From Flavobacteriaceae bacterium (lineage in GTDB: Bacteria > Bacteroidota > Bacteroidia > Flavobacteriales > Flavobacteriaceae), in contig JAURFJ010000010.1 of NCBI GenBank assembly GCA_030834365.1, positions 1 to 21,509 on the forward strand: DNA of 21,509 bases, read 5' to 3'. Position numbers and translations under genes: made by a program. Below are positions 6,878 through 13,854 of the stretch, one piece after another. The notes under the pieces are model-generated. The model was given only the letters and a program-made list of their open reading frames with translations. It had not been told where the DNA came from and searched no databases. Each line of letters starts with the position of its first letter. Within the stretch, counting starts at the first letter, position 1.

Positions 6878-7543
6878 ATGGTTCTTAAAGCGTCACATGT
6901 ATATAAAACCAAACAAAATGTGCGCATTTTAGAAGACATAAGCTTAACTGTTTCTGCGGCCGAGATTGTGGCCATCACTGGACCCTCAGGGGCAGGAAAA
7001 TCGACCTTACTTCAGATCCTTGGCACGCTAGAGCCTCCAGATTCTCGAGAAAACACCTCAATTTTATTGGAAGACCACTCACTACTTGGTCTATCTGACA
7101 GTGCCTTAGCGCAGCTTCGAAACCGCTCTATAGGCTTTATATTTCAGCATCACGGGTTATTGAGTGAATTTAATGCCCTTGAGAATGTGATGCTACCTGG
7201 ACTAATCGCTAAAAAACCCCAAAAAGAGATCAAGGAGCAGGCGCACTATCTTTTAGAACGCCTAGGCCTCTTGCACCGCTTGACGCACAAACCTCAAGCC
7301 TTGTCTGGTGGGGAGCAACAACGCGTAGCCGTAGCGCGCGCACTGATTAACAACCCTAAGCTTGTCTTGGCTGATGAGCCTAGTGGAAATCTCGATAGCC
7401 CCAATGCTTATCAACTGCACGAGCTCTTTTATGAACTCGTTGAAAGTTTGAACTGCGCTTTCGTGGTGGTAACACACAATGAAGAGCTGGCGAGCAAGGC
7501 ACATCGAATTTTAAAGCTTCGAGATGGAAGAATGGTCGACTAA
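6878..7543 (+). CDS. ABC transporter ATP-binding protein, LolD/MacB/FtsE type
   Basis: A 221-aa cytoplasmic ATPase subunit of the family that powers mechanotransmission-type exporters such as LolCDE lipoprotein release. All ABC motifs are intact: Walker A GPSGAGKST at 35-43, Q-loop FIFQHHGLL near 90, signature LSGGEQQRVAVARAL from 142, Walker B LVLADEPSGNLD from 162, and the H-loop histidine in VVTHNEE near 200. The SGNLD ending of Walker B and the overall length fit the LolD subgroup. I chose the ATG at 6878 because the core fold begins directly after it and the upstream in-frame extension overlaps msrA. No permease gene is adjacent. The 3' end overlaps the next gene by 20 nt. LolD is likely but not certain. 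Confidence 0.88.
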   Translation: MVLKASHVYKTKQNVRILEDISLTVSAAEIVAITGPSGAGKSTLLQILGTLEPPDSRENTSILLEDHSLLGLSDSALAQLRNRSIGFIFQHHGLLSEFNALENVMLPGLIAKKPQKEIKEQAHYLLERLGLLHRLTHKPQALSGGEQQRVAVARALINNPKLVLADEPSGNLDSPNAYQLHELFYELVESLNCAFVVVTHNEELASKAHRILKLRDGRMVD

Positions 7544-8300
7544 CGAGCTTAAATCTTATCTAGACGAAAAAGCCGAGCAGTATGAGAAACCTTTCTTTTT
7601 AGACGCAGATCCGCTCGGACTACTTCACAGATTTTCTACTCCAATAGATCAAGAAATTTTTGGATTATTAATCGCAACAATAGCTTGGGGAAATCGAGCC
7701 TCCATCATAAAAAGCGGAGAAAACCTTATTCAACGATTAGACAACAGCCCGTATGAGGTGATCAAAACGGCTACAGAAAAAGAGATTAACAGCCTAGCAA
7801 AGGGATTTGTGCACCGCACGTTCAACGCTGACGATTTGGTTTTCTTTTGCCTGAGTCTGCAACGGTATTACACTGAAAAGAAGAGCCTAGAACAACTTTT
7901 CTCACCGGGTATACCTAATCTGAATCACGGAATAGTAGCTTTACGCTCCTTTTTTCTTCAAACCCCCCATCAGCAAAGAAGCCAAAAGCACTTAGCCGAT
8001 GTAACCAAAAACAGCGCCGCAAAAAGGCTTCACCTGTATTTGAGATGGATGGTAAGAAGTTCCCAAAAAGGAGTCGATCTGGGTATTTGGAAAACGCTCT
8101 CTGCCTCACAGTTGTCGTGCCCACTCGATGTGCATTCTGGAAGGATAGCGCGTTCACTAGGCTTGATTCATCGGCAACAGAACGATCAAAAGACGTTAGA
8201 AGAGTTAGACAAAAGACTCCGAATTATGGACCCCAATGACCCCGTTAAGTACGATTTTGCACTTTTTGGGATTGGTGCATTTGAATTTGTAAGTTTGTAA
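7524..8300 (+). CDS. TIGR02757 (DUF2400) family protein, possible divergent HhH-GPD fold
   Basis: A 258-aa protein that I recognise as the uncharacterised TIGR02757/DUF2400 family, by LLIATIAWGNRASI at 48-61, CPLDVHSGRIARSLGL at 199-214 and LFGIGAF near the C terminus. There is no signal peptide or membrane span. It parallels the endonuclease III encoded at 13192: LLIA followed 28-29 residues later by N-(S)-P-Y-E/D in both, then a D-x-H-x-x-R segment (Asp202, His204, Arg207) matching the catalytic VDTHIHR of Nth, and a glycine in a hydrophobic helix 45-47 residues further on. The helix-hairpin-helix and catalytic lysine are not visible. A DNA-glycosylase-like fold is my inference. The ATG at 7524 lies within the end of the ATPase gene (20-nt overlap). 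Confidence 0.8.
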   Translation: MEEWSTNELKSYLDEKAEQYEKPFFLDADPLGLLHRFSTPIDQEIFGLLIATIAWGNRASIIKSGENLIQRLDNSPYEVIKTATEKEINSLAKGFVHRTFNADDLVFFCLSLQRYYTEKKSLEQLFSPGIPNLNHGIVALRSFFLQTPHQQRSQKHLADVTKNSAAKRLHLYLRWMVRSSQKGVDLGIWKTLSASQLSCPLDVHSGRIARSLGLIHRQQNDQKTLEELDKRLRIMDPNDPVKYDFALFGIGAFEFVSL

Positions 8301-8310
8301 GATTTATTTT

Positions 8311-9561
8311 TTGAACGTGAACACGCTACTACAATCGGTCACCCTGCACGAAAAAGCCCATCCACTTCACAACAAGATTGTAGATATCCGCATCAGTAAT
8401 GGAATTATTGCGGCCATTAAAGAGCAACTAACAGTCGAACCTACCGACACCGTGGTTCCGTTGAAAGGCACCTCCGTCTCTTACGGTTGGTTTGACCCAG
8501 AGGTGAGCTTTAGTCAACCCGGTTACGAGCATAAGGGGATGTTGGTGAATGATTTAAACGAAGCCGCTCAACTGGGAATAGCTTCTGTTGGCCTTATGAG
8601 TGACACGCTTCCGCACCCTGACAATGGAAGTGCCTTATCGTTTTACAAAGGCTTCGACCGTCATCCGGTTTCTTTACATCCATTTGGGTCATTAACACTA
8701 AAAAATAAAGGAGAAGAACTTGCCGAGCTGTACGATTTGTTCGATCAAGGAGCGCTCGCCTTTTACGACTATAAAAGGCCCCTACTGGAGCCTAACTTAA
8801 TGAAACTAGCCCTTCAATACAGCCAGAATTTCGGCGGACGACTTGCTGTCTTCTGTCAAGACCCCTCACTGAGCAAAGGCGGTCAGATTCGCGAAAGTAT
8901 TGCGAATAGCACATTAGGGCTAAAGGCTATACCCGACTTAAGTGAAGAACTCGCTGTTCAACAAAGCATTTCACTTTTACGCTATACTGGAGGAAAGTTG
9001 CACCTTTCAGGAATTTCGAATCGCAGTTCTCTAACACGTATAGAACACGCTAAAAAAGAAGGTCTTGATCTGAGCTGTAGTGTTAGTGTAGGTCTACTTT
9101 ACTTCGACGAAGAAAGGCTTCAATCTTTTGATTCGCGCTACAAAACATTGCCCGGATTAACCGATTCGGCTACCAGAGAGGTACTTGTTGAGGCGGTACA
9201 ATCAGGTGTGATTGATTACGTAACGGCCGATCACCAAAACGTTTCAGTAGAAGAAAAAGACATTGAATTTTCTGAGGCTTCTTTTGGCAGTAGAACACTC
9301 TCTGCCCTTTTTCCAGCGCTATGCGCCATTTACGGCGCAGATGAAACTGTCGAACTTTTAAAAAGAGCCTATCAGGTCTACGAGTTAGACCGTGCAGAAA
9401 TAAAAGAGCACAGTCGGGCGCACTTGTCTTTTTTCAGACCCTTAGAGCATACAATAATCGAAAAAGAAGCCCAAACGCATTTGTTTCACGGAATTTCATT
9501 TTCCCATCGTGGCATAGGTATTTTTGCCAACAATGAATTAGTGCTGTCTTCAACCCCTTAA
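8311..9561 (+). CDS. Dihydroorotase homologue lacking catalytic metal ligands
   Basis: A 416-aa member of the dihydroorotase branch of the amidohydrolase superfamily. Active enzymes cyclise carbamoyl-aspartate in pyrimidine synthesis and open the barrel with an HxHxRxPG zinc motif. Here residues 59-71 read GWFDPEVSFSQPG, so both zinc histidines and the substrate arginine are gone. The stretch that is usually LHIAHVST reads LHLSGISN, and the TPHH region reads CSVSVGL. Only the late Asp of the TDHAP position survives (ADHQNV near 310). It is probably non-catalytic, like the PyrC' partners that scaffold aspartate transcarbamoylase. The best start is a TTG at 8311, 10 bp after the previous stop; a GTG two codons later is the alternative. 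The esterase follows after 3 bp. A full-length reading frame argues against a pseudogene. Confidence 0.8.
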   Translation: MNVNTLLQSVTLHEKAHPLHNKIVDIRISNGIIAAIKEQLTVEPTDTVVPLKGTSVSYGWFDPEVSFSQPGYEHKGMLVNDLNEAAQLGIASVGLMSDTLPHPDNGSALSFYKGFDRHPVSLHPFGSLTLKNKGEELAELYDLFDQGALAFYDYKRPLLEPNLMKLALQYSQNFGGRLAVFCQDPSLSKGGQIRESIANSTLGLKAIPDLSEELAVQQSISLLRYTGGKLHLSGISNRSSLTRIEHAKKEGLDLSCSVSVGLLYFDEERLQSFDSRYKTLPGLTDSATREVLVEAVQSGVIDYVTADHQNVSVEEKDIEFSEASFGSRTLSALFPALCAIYGADETVELLKRAYQVYELDRAEIKEHSRAHLSFFRPLEHTIIEKEAQTHLFHGISFSHRGIGIFANNELVLSSTP

Positions 9562-9564
9562 TTT

Positions 9565-10188
9565 ATGTCTTTAGAACACCTCTACCGCGCACCAAAAGAG
9601 CAGAGTAGCAAGGCTTTATTCTTAATTCACGGTTACGGCAGCTCCGCTCACGATCTGTTTCAGTTCGCTTCACATTTACCGTCTGATTTACACATCTTTT
9701 CTTTTCAAGGGCCTTATTCCTTAACTGCTGAGCAATTTGCTTGGTACGCCATACACTTCGACGAGGATCAGAATAAGTTTAACGATTTAGACCAAGCTCG
9801 GAGCTCACTCGAGAAAATTAAATTGAATATTGAAGAACTTAAACGCACTCACCACTTGACCGAATTAGTGGTTATGGGCTTCAGTCAAGGCTGTATTTTA
9901 AGTTTGGCTCTTGCCCTGAACCATCCTAACTTTTTCAATGCGGTTGTCGGCTTAAGCGGGTATCTGAATAAAGATCTTCTTTTAGATTCTACCACCTATT
10001 CAACACGCACACGCTTTTTTATGTCGCACGGAAGTGAAGACGCCATCATCCCCTTTAATTGGGCTTTGGAGTCAGTGCACTTCTTAAAAGAACAAGGATT
10101 AGACGTCTCTTGGCATGAATATCCTTCAGGCCATACGGTCTCCTATGACAACTTTAAAGACTTAGTACACTTTATACGCCACCTTTAA
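9565..10188 (+). CDS. Alpha/beta-hydrolase, phospholipase/carboxylesterase family
   Basis: A 207-aa serine hydrolase of the carboxylesterase 2 (acyl-protein thioesterase-like) family. It opens with the oxyanion-hole segment FLIHGYGSSAHDL near residue 20. The nucleophile is in GFSQG with Ser107, the acid is in HGSEDAIIP near 156, and the histidine is in PSGHTVSYD near 190. No signal peptide is visible, so it is likely cytoplasmic. The size matches the family (about 200-220 aa). The natural ester substrate cannot be read from sequence. It starts 3 bp after the dihydroorotase homologue and is the last gene of the plus-strand run. Its stop overlaps that of the convergent small protein by 4 nt. 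Confidence 0.88.
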   Translation: MSLEHLYRAPKEQSSKALFLIHGYGSSAHDLFQFASHLPSDLHIFSFQGPYSLTAEQFAWYAIHFDEDQNKFNDLDQARSSLEKIKLNIEELKRTHHLTELVVMGFSQGCILSLALALNHPNFFNAVVGLSGYLNKDLLLDSTTYSTRTRFFMSHGSEDAIIPFNWALESVHFLKEQGLDVSWHEYPSGHTVSYDNFKDLVHFIRHL

Positions 10189-10370
10189 GGCTTATCCTGT
10201 AAACGCAACTGCAACGAATCTATGGTTCGATTTAATGCTGCAATTTCACGCTCTTGCTGCTGTGTTTTGGCTATTAAGGACGTAAACGTTCGATTAGAAT
10301 TAACTAATTGATACAGCAAGATTAAGGCGGTGAAAACAAATAAATAGGTGAATATCGAGCGTTTGAGCAT
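10185..10370 (-). CDS. Small single-pass membrane protein with coiled coil
   Basis: A 61-aa protein with a hydrophobic span at about residues 5-22 (FTYLFVFTALILLYQLV) after a short basic N terminus. A heptad-like hydrophilic tail follows (about 33-58: QQEREIAALNRTIDSLQLRLQ) that should form a coiled coil on the far side of the membrane. The layout recalls FtsB/FtsL/DivIC-type proteins, but it is about half their length and no family motif is visible, so I do not assign it. It begins 13 bp after the MBL-fold hydrolase stop on the same strand, suggesting an operon. Support for being real is the tight spacing, ATG start and membrane/coiled-coil composition. Confidence 0.6.
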   Translation of the reverse strand: MLKRSIFTYLFVFTALILLYQLVNSNRTFTSLIAKTQQQEREIAALNRTIDSLQLRLQDKP

Positions 10371-10383
10371 AGCTAAAGGGAGG

Positions 10384-11154
10384 CTAAAGGGTTATGGTTA
10401 ATTGATCATAGGCCAAGAACATATTCTGTGGAAGCCTTTGCTGCACTTCTTCATGAAACCCCAAGGTGTGACTGATATGCGTAAAATAGGTATTCTCTGC
10501 ATTTAAGGCGCGTGAAAGTTCTATGGCCTCACTCAACGAAAGGTGTGAATGATGGGGCTCCTCTCTAAGCGCGTTAATGATCAGAACCTTACAATTCATG
10601 AGCAGCGACATTTGTTCTTTACCGATCGTTTTAATGTCGGTTACATAGGCCAAGTCTCCAAATCTAAAACCAGTTACAGGCATTCCTGCGTGATCTACCT
10701 CAACCGGTAAAATAGAGAGATCATTCACTTGAAAGGGTTGATTTTTATGAATGATGTGTTCGGATATTTCAGGTATTCCAGGATAGTTGAATGATTGGTC
10801 AAAAATATAATCAAATCGTTTGGCTAAGGCAGCAAAAACGCGTGAAGTAGCGTAAAAATGAATGTCACCTTGCTTAAAAAAGAACGGGCGTATGTCATCA
10901 ATCCCCATTGTGTGATCGGCGTGTTCATGCGTGATCAGAACCGCATCTAAGCGTTCAATAGGGTTACGAAGCAACTGTTGTCTAAAGTCTGGACCGCAAT
11001 CAATGATAAGCTTGCCCTTTGGCCAAGTGAGAAGCACAGAACTTCTAAGCCTTTGATCCCTAGGATCACGGCTTTTACAGACAGGATGGTCGCTACCGAT
11101 AACCGGAATTCCCTGAGAAGTTCCTGTGCCCAAAAAGGTTAATGCTAAGTTCAT
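10384..11154 (-). CDS. MBL-fold metallohydrolase, PhnP-like phosphodiesterase group
   Basis: A 256-aa metallo-beta-lactamase-fold hydrolase. The N terminus has the FLGTGTSQGIP signature (residues 8-18) of the PhnP/cyclic-phosphodiesterase branch. The dinuclear metal site shows THEHADH, with His76, His78, Asp80 and His81, followed by GIDDIRPF. The later metal histidine and aspartate positions are represented by the VDHAG and YVTDIK segments and by HISHTLGFH near the C terminus. PhnP cleaves cyclic ribose phosphates in phosphonate use, but no phn genes are nearby, so the substrate is open. It is cytoplasmic by sequence. It is divergent from the conserved gene at 11235 across an 80-bp gap (11155-11234); on this strand the gap holds only a one-mismatch -7 box (TATTTTTA). 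Confidence 0.87.
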   Translation of the reverse strand: MNLALTFLGTGTSQGIPVIGSDHPVCKSRDPRDQRLRSSVLLTWPKGKLIIDCGPDFRQQLLRNPIERLDAVLITHEHADHTMGIDDIRPFFFKQGDIHFYATSRVFAALAKRFDYIFDQSFNYPGIPEISEHIIHKNQPFQVNDLSILPVEVDHAGMPVTGFRFGDLAYVTDIKTIGKEQMSLLMNCKVLIINALREEPHHSHLSLSEAIELSRALNAENTYFTHISHTLGFHEEVQQRLPQNMFLAYDQLTITL

Positions 11155-11204
11155 TTCTAGGTTAAAAATAGGTGTTTTACTGAGACTTAAGGGTTCATAA
11201 CACT

Positions 11205-11212
11205 TACCTTTG
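11205..11212 (+). promoter_or_regulatory. Predicted -7 box for the conserved gene at 11235
   Basis: TACCTTTG matches TAnnTTTG exactly and lies 22 bp before the ATG. No clear TTG is present at the -33 spacing, so strength is uncertain. Confidence 0.45.
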
Positions 11213-11234
11213 TAGCTGTATTAGAAGTGCACCT

Positions 11235-12722
11235 ATGAGTAAAATTGTTTTTAGAGAAAATGAATACGAAGTATTACCCTCTATACAGGACAAAACCCTT
11301 CGCATAAACCTGAACAAAAACATTTACGGTTCATTCGCTGAGATTGGAGCAGGTCAAGAGACCGCTAGACATTTCTTTAGAGCCGGAGGAGCGTCAGGTA
11401 CTATAGCCAAGGCTATGAGCGCATACGACAAGTCATTTAGCGATGCGGTCTATGGGCGGGAAGAAGATGGCCGTTACGTCACCGAATCGAGATTGAATAA
11501 GATGCTCGATCACGAGACAAATTTACTAGAAGAGCGCATTGACCGCTCAACCAACCCCGAATACCGTTTCTTCACGTATGCTAATACAGTTGCAACAATT
11601 GATTTCTCTAAGCGTTTCAAAGGACACGGATGGCTGGGCATTCAGTTTCAATTAGAGCCTGACCAAAAAGAGTACAATCGGATCGTATTACACGTGCGAT
11701 TTAAACAAACTGAAGCCCGCCTTCAACAAGAAACCTGTGGCATAGTTGGGGTGAATTTAATCTATGGTGCATTCTATAAGTACCATGAGCCCAAAAAATT
11801 ACTTAGATACTTATACGACCACATCGACAAAGACACCTTAGAAATTGATATGATTAATTTCTCAGGGCCTCATTTTAAAGAAGTAGACAATCGATTAATG
11901 AGCCTCCAGCTCATTAAAAACGACATGACCGAGGCGGTTATGTTCGGCCCCGACGGCAACAATTTATTGCCCGCAGCGTTGCTCTACAAAAAGAATATTT
12001 TGGCACTTAGAGGTAGTTTTCGACCGGTTACCAAAATCAACATCGACATGCTAGACAAGTCGCAGCAGTTGTTTTGCAACACGTCAAAAGTAACTAAATC
12101 GAATACAGAGGTCATTTTTGAAATCACCCTAGAGAATTTGAAGGCCCACGGTGACATAGACGAAAACGACTTTCTTGCCCGTGTAGATCTATTGGGATCT
12201 TTAGGGCATATCGTAATGATTTCTAAATTTAAAGAATACTATAAGCTCGTCGAGTATTTCGACAAGTACACCAAAAGCAAAATTGCCCTTAGTATGGGGG
12301 TCAATAGCTTAGTAGACATATTCGACGAAAAGTACTATCGCCACCTAAGCGGTGGAATCTTAGAAGCCTTCGGAAAACTGTTTTTCAAGAATGTACAGGT
12401 CTACCTCTACCCTATGAAAGATCCGAATACCGGAGAGATCATAAACAGCGACAACCTCATAGTAAGCGAGCAAATGAAGGATTTGTACAAATTCTTTAAG
12501 CACAACCAGAAAGTCAAAGACATCGAGGACTACGATGAGACGTACCTGTCAATTTACTCAAGGGAGGTGCTTCAGATGATCGCGAGTGAAACCGAAGGGT
12601 GGGAACAGATGCTTCCAAATGGAATAGCCGAACTGATAAAGGAGAAAAATCTATTTAAAGACACTCAAGTTTCTGAAGATGTATTTCCGTACAAAAATAT
12701 TCTACCCAATCAACTCCAGTAG
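11235..12722 (+). CDS. Conserved Bacteroidota protein of unknown function (often mislabelled TonB-dependent receptor)
   Basis: A 495-aa protein of a family I recognise across Bacteroidota. It is usually annotated as a TonB-dependent receptor or nicotinate-nucleotide adenylyltransferase, apparently in error. The start INLNKNIYGSFAEIGAGQET and the glycine-rich RAGGASGTIAKAMSAYDK segment (about 51-68) look highly conserved. Other distinctive stretches are FKGHGWLGIQFQ, ARLQQETCGIVGVNLIYGAF, ALRGSFRPVTKINIDML and RHLSGGILEAFGKLFF. There is no signal peptide, TonB box, plug domain or transmembrane span, and the composition is that of a soluble cytoplasmic protein. No P-loop or nucleotidyltransferase HxGH motif is visible either. 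It is monocistronic on its strand, and its last 21 nt overlap the end of the convergent peroxiredoxin gene. Confidence 0.85.
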   Translation: MSKIVFRENEYEVLPSIQDKTLRINLNKNIYGSFAEIGAGQETARHFFRAGGASGTIAKAMSAYDKSFSDAVYGREEDGRYVTESRLNKMLDHETNLLEERIDRSTNPEYRFFTYANTVATIDFSKRFKGHGWLGIQFQLEPDQKEYNRIVLHVRFKQTEARLQQETCGIVGVNLIYGAFYKYHEPKKLLRYLYDHIDKDTLEIDMINFSGPHFKEVDNRLMSLQLIKNDMTEAVMFGPDGNNLLPAALLYKKNILALRGSFRPVTKINIDMLDKSQQLFCNTSKVTKSNTEVIFEITLENLKAHGDIDENDFLARVDLLGSLGHIVMISKFKEYYKLVEYFDKYTKSKIALSMGVNSLVDIFDEKYYRHLSGGILEAFGKLFFKNVQVYLYPMKDPNTGEIINSDNLIVSEQMKDLYKFFKHNQKVKDIEDYDETYLSIYSREVLQMIASETEGWEQMLPNGIAELIKEKNLFKDTQVSEDVFPYKNILPNQLQ

Positions 12723-13163
12723 TTGGTTAGCGTGATCCTTTGTATTCACCTTCTCGACAACGTGGGTAATAATCCCTCCTTCATTAACAATAAAAGTGGT
12801 TCGGTGTAATCCATCGTATTCTTTACCCATAAACTTTTTTGGACCCCAAACGCCGAATCCCTTGATCAACTGGTGTTCCGTATCGGCAAGCAGCGGATAC
12901 TGAAATTCATATTTTTCTTTAAAGGCTAATTGCTTCTTTGGGCTGTCTTCACTCACACCAAATAACTGATAGCCCTTCTCCTTTAGCAAAGCGTATCCAT
13001 CTCTTAGGCTACAGGCCTCAGCCGTGCAACCAGGTGTATTAGCCCTAGGGTAAAAAAAGACGATATATCGACTGCCTTTTAGCGATTCGCTTGTGCGCAG
13101 GTTTGACTGTTCATCTAAGACCGAAAATTCGGGGGCTTTATCTCCTACTTTGAGCATATTCAT
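12702..13163 (-). CDS. bcp: Thioredoxin-dependent thiol peroxidase (Bcp/PrxQ)
   Basis: A 153-aa peroxiredoxin that reduces hydrogen peroxide and organic hydroperoxides using thioredoxin. The active site is YPRANTPGCTAEACSLRD, with the peroxidatic Cys46 and the PrxQ-type resolving Cys51 five residues later. The LFGVSEDSPKKQLAFKEKY and RTTFIVNEGG segments complete the fold. The length is standard and there is no signal peptide, so it is cytoplasmic. The ATG at 13163 is used; a second ATG two codons on (LKVGDKAPEF) is equally possible. It is divergent from nth by 28 bp. The minus strand of that gap has only a one-mismatch -7 box (TAACTTTA). Confidence 0.96.
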   Translation of the reverse strand: MNMLKVGDKAPEFSVLDEQSNLRTSESLKGSRYIVFFYPRANTPGCTAEACSLRDGYALLKEKGYQLFGVSEDSPKKQLAFKEKYEFQYPLLADTEHQLIKGFGVWGPKKFMGKEYDGLHRTTFIVNEGGIITHVVEKVNTKDHANQLLELIG

Positions 13164-13166
13164 ACC

Positions 13167-13174
13167 TATTTTTG
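13167..13174 (+). promoter_or_regulatory. Predicted -7 box for nth-uvrA
   Basis: TATTTTTG is a perfect TAnnTTTG match 17 bp before the nth ATG. The only nearby TTG (13150-13152) leaves a 14-nt spacer, shorter than usual, so the -33 is uncertain. The element overlaps the bcp leader on the other strand. Confidence 0.45.
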
Positions 13175-13191
13175 TTTTAAAGTTACGCTAA

Positions 13192-13854
13192 ATGAAGAAG
13201 AGTGAAAAGGTGTCTTTCTGTATAGAAACACTTGATCAATTGTACCCAGAGATTCCTATCCCATTGGATCACAAAGACCCCTACACTCTTTTGATAGCCG
13301 TACTCTTATCGGCTCAAAGCACTGATGTTCGCGTTAATCAAATCACCCCCAAGCTTTTTGCATTGGCTGACAACCCGTACGATATGGTTTTATTGAGCGA
13401 AAATCAAATTCGAGAAATCATCAGGCCTGTGGGTCTCTCACCTATGAAGGCAAAGGGAATCTACGGGCTCTCTAAAATTCTGGTAGAAAGGTATAAGGGT
13501 GAGGTTCCCCAGACCATAGAAGAATTAGAACAATTTCCGGCAGTTGGGCATAAAACGGCCAGTGTGGTTGTTTCTCAAGCCTTTGGTATCCCAGCCTTTC
13601 CGGTCGATACTCACATACATCGTTTAATGTACCGATGGGGGTTTTCGTCTGGTAAAAACGTGGTTCAAACCGAGCGAGATGCCAAGCGCTTATTTCCAGA
13701 AGAAAAATGGAACACACTTCATCTTCAAATGATTTGGTACGGACGCGAATACTCTCCAGCCCGAGGATGGGTACTAGATCGCGATAAAATAACTCAAACC
13801 ATTGGCCGAAAATCAGTTATTGAAGCCTATTTCAAAAAGAAAAAACGAGGGTGA
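13192..13854 (+). CDS. nth: Endonuclease III (Nth), variant without the iron-sulfur cluster
   Basis: A base-excision-repair DNA glycosylase/AP lyase for oxidised pyrimidines. The 220-aa protein has the N-terminal helix LLIAVLLSAQSTDVRVN (33-49), the helix-hairpin-helix QFPAVGHKTA with catalytic Lys121, and VDTHIHR with catalytic Asp139. These correspond to Lys120 and Asp138 in E. coli. E. coli Nth ends with a four-cysteine [4Fe-4S] loop; here the matching region (from about 184, YGREYSPARGWVLDRDKITQTIGR) has no cysteine, and the only cysteine in the protein is Cys10. The glycosylase core is intact, so activity is expected without the cluster. Its stop overlaps the GTG start of uvrA (GTGA), coupling the two repair genes. 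Confidence 0.93.
   Translation: MKKSEKVSFCIETLDQLYPEIPIPLDHKDPYTLLIAVLLSAQSTDVRVNQITPKLFALADNPYDMVLLSENQIREIIRPVGLSPMKAKGIYGLSKILVERYKGEVPQTIEELEQFPAVGHKTASVVVSQAFGIPAFPVDTHIHRLMYRWGFSSGKNVVQTERDAKRLFPEEKWNTLHLQMIWYGREYSPARGWVLDRDKITQTIGRKSVIEAYFKKKKRG

Noticed and set aside
6841..6978. A 46-residue N-terminal extension of msrA
   Set aside because: It would overlap the start of the divergent ATPase gene and has no MsrA-like sequence. The ATG at 6840 gives the normal family start.
11235..12722. TonB-dependent receptor
   Set aside because: No signal peptide, TonB box, plug or barrel strands. The label is a propagated error for this family.
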